Positions 26,373-35,398 of a stretch of DNA of 64,000 nucleotides are shown here, one piece after another. This DNA is from CAVRTM01 sp963724015. Its GTDB lineage: Bacteria > Actinomycetota > Actinomycetes > Actinomycetales > Dermatophilaceae. The stretch lies in the NCBI GenBank assembly GCA_963724015.1, contig CAVRTM010000022.1, positions 124,001 through 188,000 on the forward strand, written 5' to 3'. Both the position numbers and the translations under genes were made by a program. The notes under the pieces were generated by a model, which ran no database searches, had not been told where the DNA came from, and was given only the letters and a program-made list of their open reading frames with translations. Every line of letters begins with the position of its first letter. The stretch's first letter is position 1.

Positions 26373-27319
26373 GCCAGTCCGTCCAGGAAGTAGCGCTGGG
26401 CCAGGGCGAAGACGACGATCATGGGCACGGTGGCGACCACGCTGGCAGCCATCGCGATCTCCCAGTGGTACTCCCCCGACATGGCGAAGGCGTCGACGAT
26501 CTGCTTCAGACCCCGCGGCATGGTGAAGTAGTCCTGGGTCTGCAGGTAGATCAGCGGCTTCATCAGGTCGGACCAGCTGGCCTGGAGCTCGAAGACGAAG
26601 ACGATGATGAGCGCGGGCCGGCACAGTGGCAGCGCGATCTGCCAGAACATCCGCAGGAAGCTGGCTCCGTCCACGCGCGCCGCCTCGAACAGCTCCCGCG
26701 GGACGCCCAGGAAGAACTGGCGCATGAGGAAGATGTAGAACGCCGAGCCGAACAGGTTCTGCGCCCACAACGGCACCTGGGTGTCGACCATGCCCAGCCG
26801 GTTCCAGATCAGGTAGACCGGGATCATCGTGACCGCGCCGGGCAACATCATCGTGGCCAGCACCAGGCCGAACAGCGGCCCTCGCAGCCGGAAGCGGAAG
26901 TAGGCGAACCCGAACGCCACGAGGGCGCTCGACAGCGTCACGGCCGTTGCCGACATCAGGCCGACCATGACCGAGTTGAGCAGCCAGCGAAGCACCGGGC
27001 CAGCGGCCCACACGTCGACGAAGTTGCTGAGCTGCACCGTCTGGGGGACCAGGCGGTTGTCGAACACCTGCGACTTCGGCTTCAGCGACGCGCTGACCAG
27101 CCACACCAGCGGATAGACGAAGGCGAGCGTCGCCACGAACAGGCCCAGCCAGTAAGGCAACCGGGCCAAACCCCACCTGAGACTGCCCTGGCGTCCGCGA
27201 CGAGGGGCCGGTGGCAGGTCCGCGGCATCGGCCATCGGCACCTGCCCCGGCAGCTGCTGGACCGGCGGCAACGTCGGGGGCGCCCCCGACACGCTGCCGG
27301 GACTGTCGAGCTGGCTCAT
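26351..27319 (-). CDS. Sugar ABC transporter permease (MalG type)
   Basis: A 322-aa inner-membrane permease of the CUT1 group, with six transmembrane segments after a Pro-rich N-terminus and the EAA loop ELFEAARVDGASFLRMFW. ATG 27319 overlaps the stop of the MalF-like gene (ATGA). It is the third gene of the operon at 29593-26351; no ATPase gene is present, so a shared MsiK-like ATPase elsewhere is probably used. Its 3' end runs into a tandem repeat array. Confidence 0.9.
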   Translation of the reverse strand: MSQLDSPGSVSGAPPTLPPVQQLPGQVPMADAADLPPAPRRGRQGSLRWGLARLPYWLGLFVATLAFVYPLVWLVSASLKPKSQVFDNRLVPQTVQLSNFVDVWAAGPVLRWLLNSVMVGLMSATAVTLSSALVAFGFAYFRFRLRGPLFGLVLATMMLPGAVTMIPVYLIWNRLGMVDTQVPLWAQNLFGSAFYIFLMRQFFLGVPRELFEAARVDGASFLRMFWQIALPLCRPALIIVFVFELQASWSDLMKPLIYLQTQDYFTMPRGLKQIVDAFAMSGEYHWEIAMAASVVATVPMIVVFALAQRYFLDGLATTARQG

Positions 27320-28230
27320 CGCGTCGACCCGCCTTCGTAGTAGACGTAGCGGTTGCCCACCCGCACTTGCACGATGGTCACCAGCATGATGATGAGGAAG
27401 AGGAGCCAGGCCATCGCCGAGGCGTAGCCCATCTTGAAGAACTGGAACGCGTTCTGGAACAGGTACACCATGTAGACGAGGGACTCGTCGGAGGCCGTCG
27501 CCTTCTGTTGCGGCCCGTAGAACATCGTGTAGGCCTGGTCGAACATCTGCAGGGCGGCGATGGTGTGCGTGATCACCGTGAAGAAGAGGGCCCCGGAGAT
27601 CATCGGCAGCGTGATGCTGACGAACCGGCGCACCGGACCGGCACCGTCGAGCTGCGCCGCCTCGTAGAGGTCCTGCGGCACGTTCTTCAGGGCAGCGAGG
27701 TAGATGACGATGCTGCCGCCCATGCTCCAGAGGCTGACCAGCGCGAGGGAGGGCTTCAGCCAGCTCGGGTCGGTGGTCCAGTTGGGGCCGGTGATCCCGA
27801 CCCAGCCCAGCACCTCGTTGACCAGGCCCCGCTGGCCGTTGAGCAGCAGCAGGAACATCGCCGCCGCCGCGACGGCCGGCGTCATGACCGGCAGGTAGAA
27901 CGCCGTCCGGAAGAACCCCGCAGCGCGACCGACGCGCAGCAGCAGCATGGCCAGGCCCAGCGCCACGACCGTGCCGAGCGGCACGAACATCGCGGCGTAG
28001 ATGAACGTGTTCAGCAGGGACTTCGCGATCCGTGGATCGCTAGCCAGCTCACGGTAGTTCGCCGTACCGACGCCGTGGGACGGGCCCACGAGCTGGTAGT
28101 CGGTGAACGAGAGCACCAGGCTGACCACCATGGGGCCGGCGGTGAAGACCAGGAAGCCGATGATCCACGGCGACAGGAAGAGGTATGCCGCGCGGCTCTC
28201 CCGTCGCTGCAGGCCACGGCGCCTAGCCAC
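27316..28230 (-). CDS. Sugar ABC transporter permease (MalF type)
   Basis: A 304-aa permease with AYLFLSPWIIGFLVF as first membrane segment, SWMGGSIVIYLAALK-like core and the EAA loop DLYEAAQLDGAGPVRRF. GTG 28230 was chosen because it overlaps the end of the binding-protein gene by 8 nt; longer frames upstream lack homology. It pairs with the MalG-type permease to form the CUT1 channel. Confidence 0.9.
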   Translation of the reverse strand: MARRRGLQRRESRAAYLFLSPWIIGFLVFTAGPMVVSLVLSFTDYQLVGPSHGVGTANYRELASDPRIAKSLLNTFIYAAMFVPLGTVVALGLAMLLLRVGRAAGFFRTAFYLPVMTPAVAAAAMFLLLLNGQRGLVNEVLGWVGITGPNWTTDPSWLKPSLALVSLWSMGGSIVIYLAALKNVPQDLYEAAQLDGAGPVRRFVSITLPMISGALFFTVITHTIAALQMFDQAYTMFYGPQQKATASDESLVYMVYLFQNAFQFFKMGYASAMAWLLFLIIMLVTIVQVRVGNRYVYYEGGSTR

Positions 28231-29593
28231 GTGCGGGCGCCTTGTCGAAGGCGGCCTGTGCCTCCTTCTGAGCCTGGTCCAGTGCGGCCTGGGCGGGCTG
28301 CCCGGCGAGGGCACGGGCCACGCCGCTCTTCCACGCCGCATCGATCTCGGCGCCGGCGCGGGAGGCAGGAAGACCCTTCGCCACGTCGAGCGACGCGTAG
28401 TCGTTGTTGATGGCCTGCTCGAAGCCGGGGTCCGGCGCCGCCTTGAGGTACTTGGCCTTGATCGCGTCGTCCGCCGGCTTGTTCGCGGTGAACAGGCCGG
28501 TGAAGAAGCTCTTGTCCTTGGTGACCGTGGCCATCCGGGCCTCGGCAGCCTTCATCCACGTGTCCTGCGCGGTCATCGTCTTGGCCCAGGCGCACGCGGC
28601 CCTGGGGTTCTTGGCGCCCTTGGGGATCACCCAGGCGCTGCCGCCCAGCGTGCTGATCGGCGTGCCCTGGCGGTCGGTGACCATGGTCGACCCGAGCTGC
28701 AGGCCCTTGCCGATGGAGTCACGCAGCACGTTGACGTACCAGTTCTCCATCGGGAAGGCACCGGCCTGGTCCACCGTCAGCGGGTTCTTCGCGCCGAAGA
28801 TGTCGAAGGAGTCGCGGAACGCCTTGTAGCTGTTCCAGCCTCCCTGCTCCTTGACCAGGCGGAGGTTGAAGTCCAGGGCCTCGACCGCCTTGGGGTCGTT
28901 GATGTTCGGCGACCCGTCCGGCTTGACGATCTGCGCCCCGTTGGCCATCGCCCACAGCGGGAACGAGTCCGGCATCTTGGAGTCATAGCCGATCCGGCGG
29001 ATCTTGCTGCCCTGCACCTCGGACAGCTTCTTGGCGGTCGCCTCCAGCTTGGCCCAGTCGGCCGTCTGGATGTCGGAGAGCTGCAGCCCGGCCTTGGCCA
29101 GGACCCGCTTGTCCACGAGGTTGGTCGTCACGACGTAGAACTCAGGGATGCCGTAGACGACCTTGTCCAGCGTGATGGGGGTCATCGCGGCCGGACGGTA
29201 CTGCGACATGTCGATCTTCTGCTGGGCGATGCAGTCGGTCATCGGCTGGATGGCGCCCTTGGCGGCGTAGGTGCCGACCAGGTTGCGGTCCATGTAGACC
29301 AGGTCCGGCGGGTTGCCGCTCGCGAGCGCCGTGAGGAACTGCTGGGCGTCGAAGTCGCCCTTGTTGTTGGTGACCTGGACCTTCGGGGCGCTCTGCTTGA
29401 ACGCGGCGATGCGGGACTGGGCCACCTCGTCCTCGCCGGAGAACCCCATGACCTTCAGCGGTCCCTCGGGGGTGCCCGCGAAGGCGGACGCGCCCTTGGC
29501 CGGCGCCTCGGCGGTCTTCGCGCCCACCCCGGCGCAGCCCATCAACAACAGCGACGGTACGGCGACGGCCACCAACGCGCGGACTCCACGCAT
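28223..29593 (-). CDS. Sugar ABC transporter substrate-binding lipoprotein
   Basis: A 456-aa extracellular binding protein. The signal peptide ends in lipobox LLMGC (Cys 20), so it is tethered to the outer face of the membrane. The body shows type 1 solute-binding features (GNPPDLVYMDRN, YGIPEFYVVTTNLV, GSAWVIPKGAKNP). It is the first gene of the importer operon and has a perfect SigF-like promoter 59 bp upstream, suggesting stress or stationary-phase sugar uptake. The sugar is unknown. Confidence 0.92.
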   Translation of the reverse strand: MRGVRALVAVAVPSLLLMGCAGVGAKTAEAPAKGASAFAGTPEGPLKVMGFSGEDEVAQSRIAAFKQSAPKVQVTNNKGDFDAQQFLTALASGNPPDLVYMDRNLVGTYAAKGAIQPMTDCIAQQKIDMSQYRPAAMTPITLDKVVYGIPEFYVVTTNLVDKRVLAKAGLQLSDIQTADWAKLEATAKKLSEVQGSKIRRIGYDSKMPDSFPLWAMANGAQIVKPDGSPNINDPKAVEALDFNLRLVKEQGGWNSYKAFRDSFDIFGAKNPLTVDQAGAFPMENWYVNVLRDSIGKGLQLGSTMVTDRQGTPISTLGGSAWVIPKGAKNPRAACAWAKTMTAQDTWMKAAEARMATVTKDKSFFTGLFTANKPADDAIKAKYLKAAPDPGFEQAINNDYASLDVAKGLPASRAGAEIDAAWKSGVARALAGQPAQAALDQAQKEAQAAFDKAPARG

Positions 29594-29651
29594 GCTCTAC
29601 TCCTCGTGTCGGCGGGCAGCACCGGATCGGCGCCCGCGGCGGATGGGCACT

Positions 29652-29675
29652 TACCCTCAGCACCCGCCGAGAAAC
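29652..29675 (-). promoter_or_regulatory. SigF-like promoter (GTTT-N15-GGGTA), exact
   Basis: On the minus strand GTTT (29675-29672), 15 bases, GGGTA (29656-29652). It ends 58 bp before the start of the binding-protein gene. Confidence 0.65.
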
Positions 29676-29730
29676 GCTTCTCCCCGTCGGCGGCTCCAGA
29701 TCCTGCTCCGCAGGAGGTGGGAACGCCCGG

Positions 29731-29754
29731 GGTTGGAACGCCCTCCGGCGGGTA
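29731..29754 (+). promoter_or_regulatory. SigF-like promoter, one mismatch (GGTT-N15-GGGTA)
   Basis: GGTT (29731-29734), 15 bases, GGGTA (29750-29754), about 80 bp before the DUF6328-like gene and divergent from the exact match at 29652. Confidence 0.4.
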
Positions 29755-29834
29755 TGGCACGCCAGTGTGCCTGATGAGGCAGCCAGGCTGACGGAGCGAC
29801 GCACCGGGCGCCGCGCAGCCCGAAGGAGGACGAG

Positions 29835-30459
29835 GTGACGAGCACGCCGACGTACGACGACCACGAGCTGGCCATGAGCGCGGAGCGGTCCGGCGGCCAT
29901 CGGGACACAGGCCACCAGGACGACGGCAGCGCGGATCGGCGGGCGCGGGGACAGCGCGGGGGGCGCTGGGCGACCGCACCGCAACGAGACCGCGGCCGAG
30001 CGGATGGACCGCAACTGGAACGAGCTGCTGCAGGAGCTGCGCGTGACCCAGACGGGCGTGCAGATCCTCTCGGGGTTCCTGCTCACGCTGCCGTTCCAGC
30101 AACGGTTCGCCACGTTGGACCACCTGCAGCGGACCATCTTCCTGGTGGCCGTGTCGCTGTCGACCGTCGCGACGGCGCTGCTCGTGTCCCCCGTCAGCTC
30201 CCACCGCCTGCTCTTCCGCCGTGGGGCGAAGGACACCCTGGTCACGACCGGCGACCGGCTCGCGAAAGCGGGCCTCGTCGCGCTCGGCCTGACCGTCACG
30301 ACCGTCGTTCTGCTCATCTTCAACGTCGTGGTGGGCGAGGTCGCCGGCTGGGTGGCGGCGGCCTGCATGCTGACGTTCTTCATGCTGAACTGGCTGATCC
30401 TGCCGCTGTTGGTCTGGCGCTCCCGCACACGCCGCGCTGCGCGGGCCCCCGGGCGCTGA
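29835..30459 (+). CDS. DUF6328-like small membrane protein, one frameshift
   Basis: The conserved part (from about 29983) reads NETAAERMDRNWNELLQELRV, followed by four hydrophobic segments (res ~75-190). The charged N-terminus lies in another frame starting at GTG 29835, which has AAGGAGG-like sequence upstream. One extra base between about 29955 and 29983 explains the shift; corrected length is about 207 aa. The function of this actinobacterial family is unknown. An alternative is a shorter protein from ATG 30004. Confidence 0.7.
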
Positions 30460-30502
30460 GGACGGGCATGTTCTCCTCGCGGTGCTGACGCGGGCCTCCC
30501 GC

Positions 30503-31468
30503 TCAGAGGGACCGCAGCGCCGGCAGCAGCTCCCGCTCCGCCCAGCCGATGAAGGCCTCCTGCTGGGCCGCGCCGATCTGCACCAGCGCGATCTCGGTGA
30601 ACCCCGCCTCCACGAAGGGCCGGATCTTCTCCACGTGCTCCTCCACGTCCGGTCCGCAGGGCAGCTGCTCGGCTACCTGCTCCGGGGTGACGAACTGGGT
30701 GGCCGCCTCGAACGAGGACGGGCCGGGCAGGTCCGCGTTGACCTTCCAGCCGAGCCCGAACCAGCGGAACTGCTCGTGCGCCCGCGCGACGGCCGCGTCC
30801 TTGTCGGTGTCGTAGCAGACCGCGATCTGCCCGACTCTGGGCTTGCCCCTGCCTCCCGCCTCGTCGAACATCGTCCCGAGCTCGGGCTTGGGCTCGGTCG
30901 CGATCATCAGGTCGGCACGCCGGCCGGCCAGCCGGCACGACTCCTGACCGGAGACGGCCAGCCCGATCGGCACGCGCTGGTCGGGCAGGTCCCACAGCCG
31001 GGCCGACTCGACGTCGAAGTGGTTGCCGCGGTAGCTCATCGTCCCGCCGTCGAAGAGCCCGGAGATGATGTCCAGCGCCTCACCCAGCATCTCGTGCCGG
31101 ACCCCCACCGCCGGCCACCGCTCGCCGACGACGTGCTCGTTGAGGTTCTCCCCGGCGCCCAGCCCCAGCCGGAAGCGGCCTCCGGAGAGGATCTGCATCG
31201 TCGCGGCCTTCTGCGCCACGACGGCCGGGTGGTAGCGCACCGTCGGGCACGTGACGTACGTCATCAGCGGGATCCGGGACGTCGCCTGCGCGGCGGCGCC
31301 GAGGATCGACCAGGCGTAGCCGGAGTGCCCCTGTGACTCCAGCCACGGCTGGTAGTGGTCGCTGGTGACGGAGAAGTCGAAACCCGCGTCCTCGGCGCGC
31401 TGGACGTCCCGCACGAGCTGGTCGGGTCGGGACTGCTCGCACATCATCGTGTAGCCGAAAGCTGGCAT
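30503..31468 (-). CDS. F420-dependent LLM-class oxidoreductase (TIGR03557 type)
   Basis: A 321-aa luciferase-like protein. SVTSDHYQPWLESQGHSG, TCPTVRYHPAVVAQKAATM and GRFRLGLGAGENLNEH align with the paralogue at 21580-22539. ATG 31468 has GAGGAAG upstream. It is divergent from the histidine phosphatase gene. Substrate unknown; F420 dependence is inferred from the subfamily. Confidence 0.87.
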   Translation of the reverse strand: MPAFGYTMMCEQSRPDQLVRDVQRAEDAGFDFSVTSDHYQPWLESQGHSGYAWSILGAAAQATSRIPLMTYVTCPTVRYHPAVVAQKAATMQILSGGRFRLGLGAGENLNEHVVGERWPAVGVRHEMLGEALDIISGLFDGGTMSYRGNHFDVESARLWDLPDQRVPIGLAVSGQESCRLAGRRADLMIATEPKPELGTMFDEAGGRGKPRVGQIAVCYDTDKDAAVARAHEQFRWFGLGWKVNADLPGPSSFEAATQFVTPEQVAEQLPCGPDVEEHVEKIRPFVEAGFTEIALVQIGAAQQEAFIGWAERELLPALRSL

Positions 31469-31577
31469 CGGGTCGCACTTCCTCGCTGTCCGCCGCAGGC
31501 CGGAAACGGCCTGGCGACCCGCGCCGGGCCGCTGGCGCCGTCGTACCCGCCCTGCGCCACGCCCATGCGAGGCGGCA

Positions 31578-31601
31578 GGTTTTGGCTCGACGGGCTCGGG
31601 T
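31578..31601 (+). promoter_or_regulatory. SigF-like promoter (GTTT-N15-GGGTA), exact
   Basis: GTTT (31578-31581), 15 bases, GGGTA (31597-31601), 36 bp before the GTG of the histidine phosphatase gene. Confidence 0.65.
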
Positions 31602-31636
31602 ACCCCGCACCCATCGACGACGTCAAGGAGGCCAAG

Positions 31637-32404
31637 GTGCCCACAGTCCGCCCACGCCCGGGCCCGAGCAGGCTCGTCCTGGTCCGGCACGCCGAGAGCC
31701 TCGGCAACGTCGCGGACCGCGACGCCCGTTCCCGCGGCGACTCGCGCCTGGACCTCGACGTCCGCGACGCCGACGTCGCCCTCTCCCCCACCGGCAAGGA
31801 GCAGGCCGCCGCCGTGGGGCGCTTCGTCGCGACGCTGCCCGCCGACGAGCAGCCGACGGTCGTGCTCTGCTCGCCGTACGAGCGCGCCGCCGCCACCGCC
31901 GCGCATGCCCTGTCCGCGATGGACGGGCGGCTGCAGGTCACGTCCGACGAGCGGCTGCGTGAGCGCGAGCTGGGCATCTTCGACGGCCTCACCGGCGCCG
32001 GCATCAGGGCGGAGTTCCCGCAGGAGGCGGACCGGCGCCGCTACCTCGGCAAGTTCTACTACCGGCCCCCGTCGGGCGAGAGCTGGTGCGACGTGGCGCT
32101 GCGGGTCCGCAGCCTGCTGCGCGACGTGGAGGACCGCTACGACGGCGAACGGGTGTGGATCTTCAGCCACCAGGCGGTGATCATGAGCTTCCGGCTGGTG
32201 CTCGAGGGGCTGGGAGAGCGGGAGATCCTCGACCTCGACGCCCGGTCCCCGATGGCGAACTGCTCGATGACGTCCTACCGGCGGGGGCCCGACGGGGCGC
32301 TGGAGCTGGAGGCGTACGCCGACGCGACCGCGGTCCAGGAGAGCGCCACCCCGACGACGCGGGAGTCCATGCACGCCGGCAAGGAGACCGACCATGCCGT
32401 CTGA
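31637..32404 (+). CDS. Histidine phosphatase family protein (phosphoglycerate mutase-like)
   Basis: A 255-aa protein with the catalytic LVLVRHAESLGN motif, the LCSPYERAAATA arginine segment, RERELGIFDGLTG and the second His in IFSHQAVIMSF. It is a phosphatase or mutase of small phosphorylated molecules; the specific substrate is unclear. GTG 31637 has AAGGAGG six bases upstream. Its 3' end overlaps nnrD by 11 bp, so the two are coupled, and the pair sits behind an exact SigF-like promoter. Confidence 0.85.
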   Translation: MPTVRPRPGPSRLVLVRHAESLGNVADRDARSRGDSRLDLDVRDADVALSPTGKEQAAAVGRFVATLPADEQPTVVLCSPYERAAATAAHALSAMDGRLQVTSDERLRERELGIFDGLTGAGIRAEFPQEADRRRYLGKFYYRPPSGESWCDVALRVRSLLRDVEDRYDGERVWIFSHQAVIMSFRLVLEGLGEREILDLDARSPMANCSMTSYRRGPDGALELEAYADATAVQESATPTTRESMHAGKETDHAV

Positions 32405-33275
32405 CCCCCAGCTCGTCACCGCGGCAGCGCTGCGCGACTGGCCCCTGCCGTCGCCCGGCGGCGGCAAGGAGTCCCGAGGCCGCACCCTCGTGGTCGGCGG
32501 CACGAGCCGGACCCCCGGCAGCGTCCTGCTGGCCGCGGAGGCGCTGCTGCGCTCCGGCGCGGGCAAACTGCAGATCGCGACGGCCCAGAGCGTCGCCGCG
32601 GCTCTCTCCGTCGCGGTCCCCGAGGCGATGGTCTGCCCGTTGCCCGAGACGGACTCCGGCGAGATCGCGCCCTCCGCGGCCGGCGCCGTCCTCGAGCTCG
32701 CCGACGGGTGCGCGACGGTGCTTCTGGGCCCGGGGCTGATGGACCCGGACACCGCCGAGCAGCTGCTGGGCGCCACCGTGCCCTCGCTGTCCACGACGGT
32801 CGTCGTGGACGCGATCGGCATGGCCTACCTGACCGCTCACCCCGAGGGGCTCGGCCACCTCGAGGGCCGGGCGGTGCTGACCCCCAACCACACCGAGCTC
32901 GCGATCACCCTGGGGATGGACCAGGAGGACGTGGACGCCGACCCGATCGCGGCGATCGTGCGCCTCGCCACCACGGCCGGCGCCACGGTGGTGTCCGGCG
33001 CGGCCACGTCGTGGGTGGCTTCGCCCGACGGCGAGGTGTGGACCGTGGACACCGGCGGCCCCGGCCTCGGCATATCCGGGTCCGGCGACGTCAAGGCGGG
33101 GATCATCTCCGGCCTGTGCGCCCGCGGCTGCCCCCCGCCACAGGCCGCGGTGTGGGGGACCTACCTGCACGGCCGTGCCGGCGACCGCCTCGCCGCGCGC
33201 ATCGGCCGGATGGGCTTCCTCGCCCGCGAGCTGCTGCTGGAGGTGCCTGCCGCCATCGCCGAGATCGAGGTCTGA
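32394..33275 (+). CDS. nnrD: ADP-dependent NAD(P)H-hydrate dehydratase
   Basis: A 293-aa YjeF C-terminal-type (CARKD) protein that repairs damaged NAD(P)H hydrates. SRGRTLVVGGTSRTPGSV, LLGPGLMD, VVDAIGMAYL, LTPNHTEL and GISGSGDVKAGIISGL (the family GTGDVLAG site) are visible. The epimerase domain (NnrE) often fused to it is absent. Location behind a stress promoter suits a repair role. Confidence 0.88.
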   Translation: MPSDPQLVTAAALRDWPLPSPGGGKESRGRTLVVGGTSRTPGSVLLAAEALLRSGAGKLQIATAQSVAAALSVAVPEAMVCPLPETDSGEIAPSAAGAVLELADGCATVLLGPGLMDPDTAEQLLGATVPSLSTTVVVDAIGMAYLTAHPEGLGHLEGRAVLTPNHTELAITLGMDQEDVDADPIAAIVRLATTAGATVVSGAATSWVASPDGEVWTVDTGGPGLGISGSGDVKAGIISGLCARGCPPPQAAVWGTYLHGRAGDRLAARIGRMGFLARELLLEVPAAIAEIEV

Positions 33276-33310
33276 GCGCGGCGCACGCCCATCCGGCGAT
33301 GCCTGACATG

Positions 33311-33334
33311 GTTCACCTGCGGCGGTATTGGGCA
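33311..33334 (+). promoter_or_regulatory. SigF-like promoter, two mismatches (GTTC-N15-GGGCA)
   Basis: GTTC (33311-33314), 15 bases, GGGCA (33330-33334), 44 bp before the YihY gene. Confidence 0.35.
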
Positions 33335-33378
33335 AGGTTCCCGGTGCCACACCACCACCAAAGCGGGAGAAGACCCAG

Positions 33379-34422
33379 ATGTCGAACCACAGGACAGAGT
33401 CCGGACCGGACAGCGCTGCCCAGCAGGAGGCACGCAAGCCGGACAAGCCCACGGACCTCAAGGGTCAGTCATGGAAGTACGGCCTGCGCCGCGCCCTGAA
33501 GGAGTTCTCCGACGACCAGTGCACCGACCTGGCCGCGGCCCTCACCTACTACGCGGTGCTCTCGCTCTTTCCCGCCGTCCTGGCGATGGTGTCCCTCGTC
33601 GGCATCGTCGGACAGGGCCCCCGCGCCACTGACGCCCTGCTGAAGATCGTGTCGGACATCGGGAACCCCGATGTGGTCAACGCCGTGCGTGGTCCGATGC
33701 AGTCGGTCAGCCGCTCCACCGGTGCCGGCTTCGCGCTCATCCTGGGCCTGGCCACCGCCCTGTGGTCCGCCTCGGGCTACGTCGGGGCGTTCGGCCGGGC
33801 CATGAACCGCATCTACGAGATCGGCGAGGGCCGGCCGTTCTGGAAGCTGCGCCCGCTGCAGATCCTCATCACCCTCATCGCGGTCATCCTCGTGGCGCTC
33901 GTGGCGCTGTCGCTGGTCGTGACCGGCCCCCTCGCGCAGGCTGTGGGCAACGCCATCGGGCTGGGCAGCACCGCCGTGACCGTGTGGAACATCGTCAAGT
34001 GGCCGGTCCTGGCTGCGGTGGTCGTCCTCATCGTCGCGATCCTCTACTACGCCACGCCCAACGTGAAGCAGCCCAAGTTCCGCTGGATCAGCGCCGGCGC
34101 CCTCATCGCCATCGTCGTGTGGGTCGTCGCCTCGGCCATCTTCGGCTTCTACGTCGCCAACTTCAGCAGCTACAACAAGACGTACGGCGCCCTCGCCGGC
34201 GTGATCGTCTTCCTCCTGTGGCTGTGGATCACCAACCTGGCCCTGCTGTTCGGGGCGGAGGTGGACGCGGAGATGGAGCGCGCACGCCAGCTCCAGGGCG
34301 GCATCGCGGCGGAGGACGAGCTCCAGCTGCCGGCCCGCGACGAGAAGGGGCTGCGCAAGAAGGAGGAGAAGGAGCAGAAGATCCAGGAGCAGGGGCGGGC
34401 CCTGCGCCAGGACCAGGACTGA
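33379..34422 (+). CDS. YihY/BrkB-family membrane protein
   Basis: A 347-aa protein with six hydrophobic segments and the family motifs AAALTYYAVLSLFPAVLA, GYVGAFGRAMNRIYE and WLWITNLALLFGAEVDAE. The C-terminus is a highly charged Lys/Glu tail. The family is present in nearly all bacteria and its function is unproven. ATG 33379 follows a degenerate Shine-Dalgarno (gggaga). Confidence 0.9.
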   Translation: MSNHRTESGPDSAAQQEARKPDKPTDLKGQSWKYGLRRALKEFSDDQCTDLAAALTYYAVLSLFPAVLAMVSLVGIVGQGPRATDALLKIVSDIGNPDVVNAVRGPMQSVSRSTGAGFALILGLATALWSASGYVGAFGRAMNRIYEIGEGRPFWKLRPLQILITLIAVILVALVALSLVVTGPLAQAVGNAIGLGSTAVTVWNIVKWPVLAAVVVLIVAILYYATPNVKQPKFRWISAGALIAIVVWVVASAIFGFYVANFSSYNKTYGALAGVIVFLLWLWITNLALLFGAEVDAEMERARQLQGGIAAEDELQLPARDEKGLRKKEEKEQKIQEQGRALRQDQD

Positions 34423-34433
34423 CCGCAACGCCC

Positions 34434-34457
34434 GTTTACGGCAGGTTGCGACGGGTA
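34434..34457 (+). promoter_or_regulatory. SigF-like promoter (GTTT-N15-GGGTA), exact
   Basis: GTTT (34434-34437), 15 bases, GGGTA (34453-34457), 60 bp before the DUF4383 gene. Confidence 0.65.
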
Positions 34458-34516
34458 CCGGCGGGAATGTCCTCCTCCGATCAGGAGGCCTCCGCACGTA
34501 CAGGAAGAAGACGACG

Positions 34517-34966
34517 ATGACACAGACACCACACCAGGAACGCTCGCTCGTGACGACCGCCGCCAAGGTGGTGGGGGCGGTGTTCCTGCTGGTGGGGATC
34601 CTCGGCTTCATCCCCGGCATCACCAGCCACTACGACTCGCTGTCGTTCGCCGGGCACATGTCCGAGGCCAAGCTGCTCGGCATCTTCCAGGTGTCCGTCC
34701 TGCACAACATCGTGCACATCCTGTTCGGCATCGCCGGGCTGGCGATGGCCAAGCGGGCCGACAGCGCGCGCACCTACCTGATCGGTGGCGGCATCATCTA
34801 CCTGGTCCTCTGGATCTACGGCCTGGTGACCAGCGACCAGTCCTCGGCGAACTTCGTCCCCGTCAACAGCGCGGACGACTGGCTGCACCTGGTGCTCGGC
34901 CTCGGCATGATCGCCCTCGGCGTCGTGCTGTCCCGCCGTCGCGTGGAGTCCAGCACCACTCGCTGA
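34517..34966 (+). CDS. DUF4383 membrane protein
   Basis: A 149-aa four-helix membrane protein with VFLLVGILGFIPGI, LGIFQVSVLHNIVHILFGIAG and LHLVLGLGMIALG, matching DUF4383. Function unknown. It sits alone behind an exact SigF-like promoter and ahead of the strong terminator at 35065. Confidence 0.85.
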   Translation: MTQTPHQERSLVTTAAKVVGAVFLLVGILGFIPGITSHYDSLSFAGHMSEAKLLGIFQVSVLHNIVHILFGIAGLAMAKRADSARTYLIGGGIIYLVLWIYGLVTSDQSSANFVPVNSADDWLHLVLGLGMIALGVVLSRRRVESSTTR

Positions 34967-35064
34967 CACCTCGCCCACGCAACCGGCAGCGGGCCGCTCG
35001 CGGTTCCCTGCCGCCTCAGGCCCGGGCGCTGACCTGACCAGGTCGCCGTCCGGCCGAGCACGCA

Positions 35065-35105
35065 CACGACGACCCCCACGCGCATCACGCGTGGGGGTCG
35101 TCGTG
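35065..35105. terminator. Strong hairpin terminator
   Basis: A perfect 18-bp stem starting cacgacgaccccc and ending gggggtcgtcgtg, with 5-nt loop catca, 98 bp after the DUF4383 stop. No T tract. Confidence 0.8.
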
Positions 35106-35162
35106 CGTCAATACCGCTACTGCCATTGCCCCGGCGACCTGCTCACCCACCCCTGCGACGAC

Positions 35163-35398
35163 ATGGAGCGGGTGGAGGCCGTCGCCTCACTGCGGGCGGT
35201 CGTCGCAGGGCTGTCGCCGGCCGACCGCCGGTTGTTGCGCCTGCGCTTCATCGAGGAACGCACGCAGGACGACATCGGCGCCGAGCTCGGCAGCAGCCAG
35301 ATGCGGTGTCGCGCCGGCTCAGCGCCGTCCTCGTCGTTCTACGCCGACGGCTCGAGGCTGCCGACCGCTGGGGTGACACCGACTCCGTCAGCGCCTGA
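35163..35398 (+). pseudogene. Sigma-70 region 4 fragment
   Basis: About 78 residues resembling the C-terminus of SigB/SigF-type factors: VVAGLSPADRRLLRLRF, RTQDDIGAELGSSQM, then VSRRLSAVLVVLRRRLEA in another frame. One missing base near 35305 (atgcggtg) breaks the helix-turn-helix. Regions 2 and 3 are absent and the fragment begins just after a terminator. It is probably a remnant left by a rearrangement. Its 3' part overlaps the convergent glycosyltransferase gene. Confidence 0.6.

Noticed and set aside
26265..27176. 303-aa minus-strand frame over the permease gene
   Set aside because: It is an alternative frame of the permease gene and has no family resemblance.
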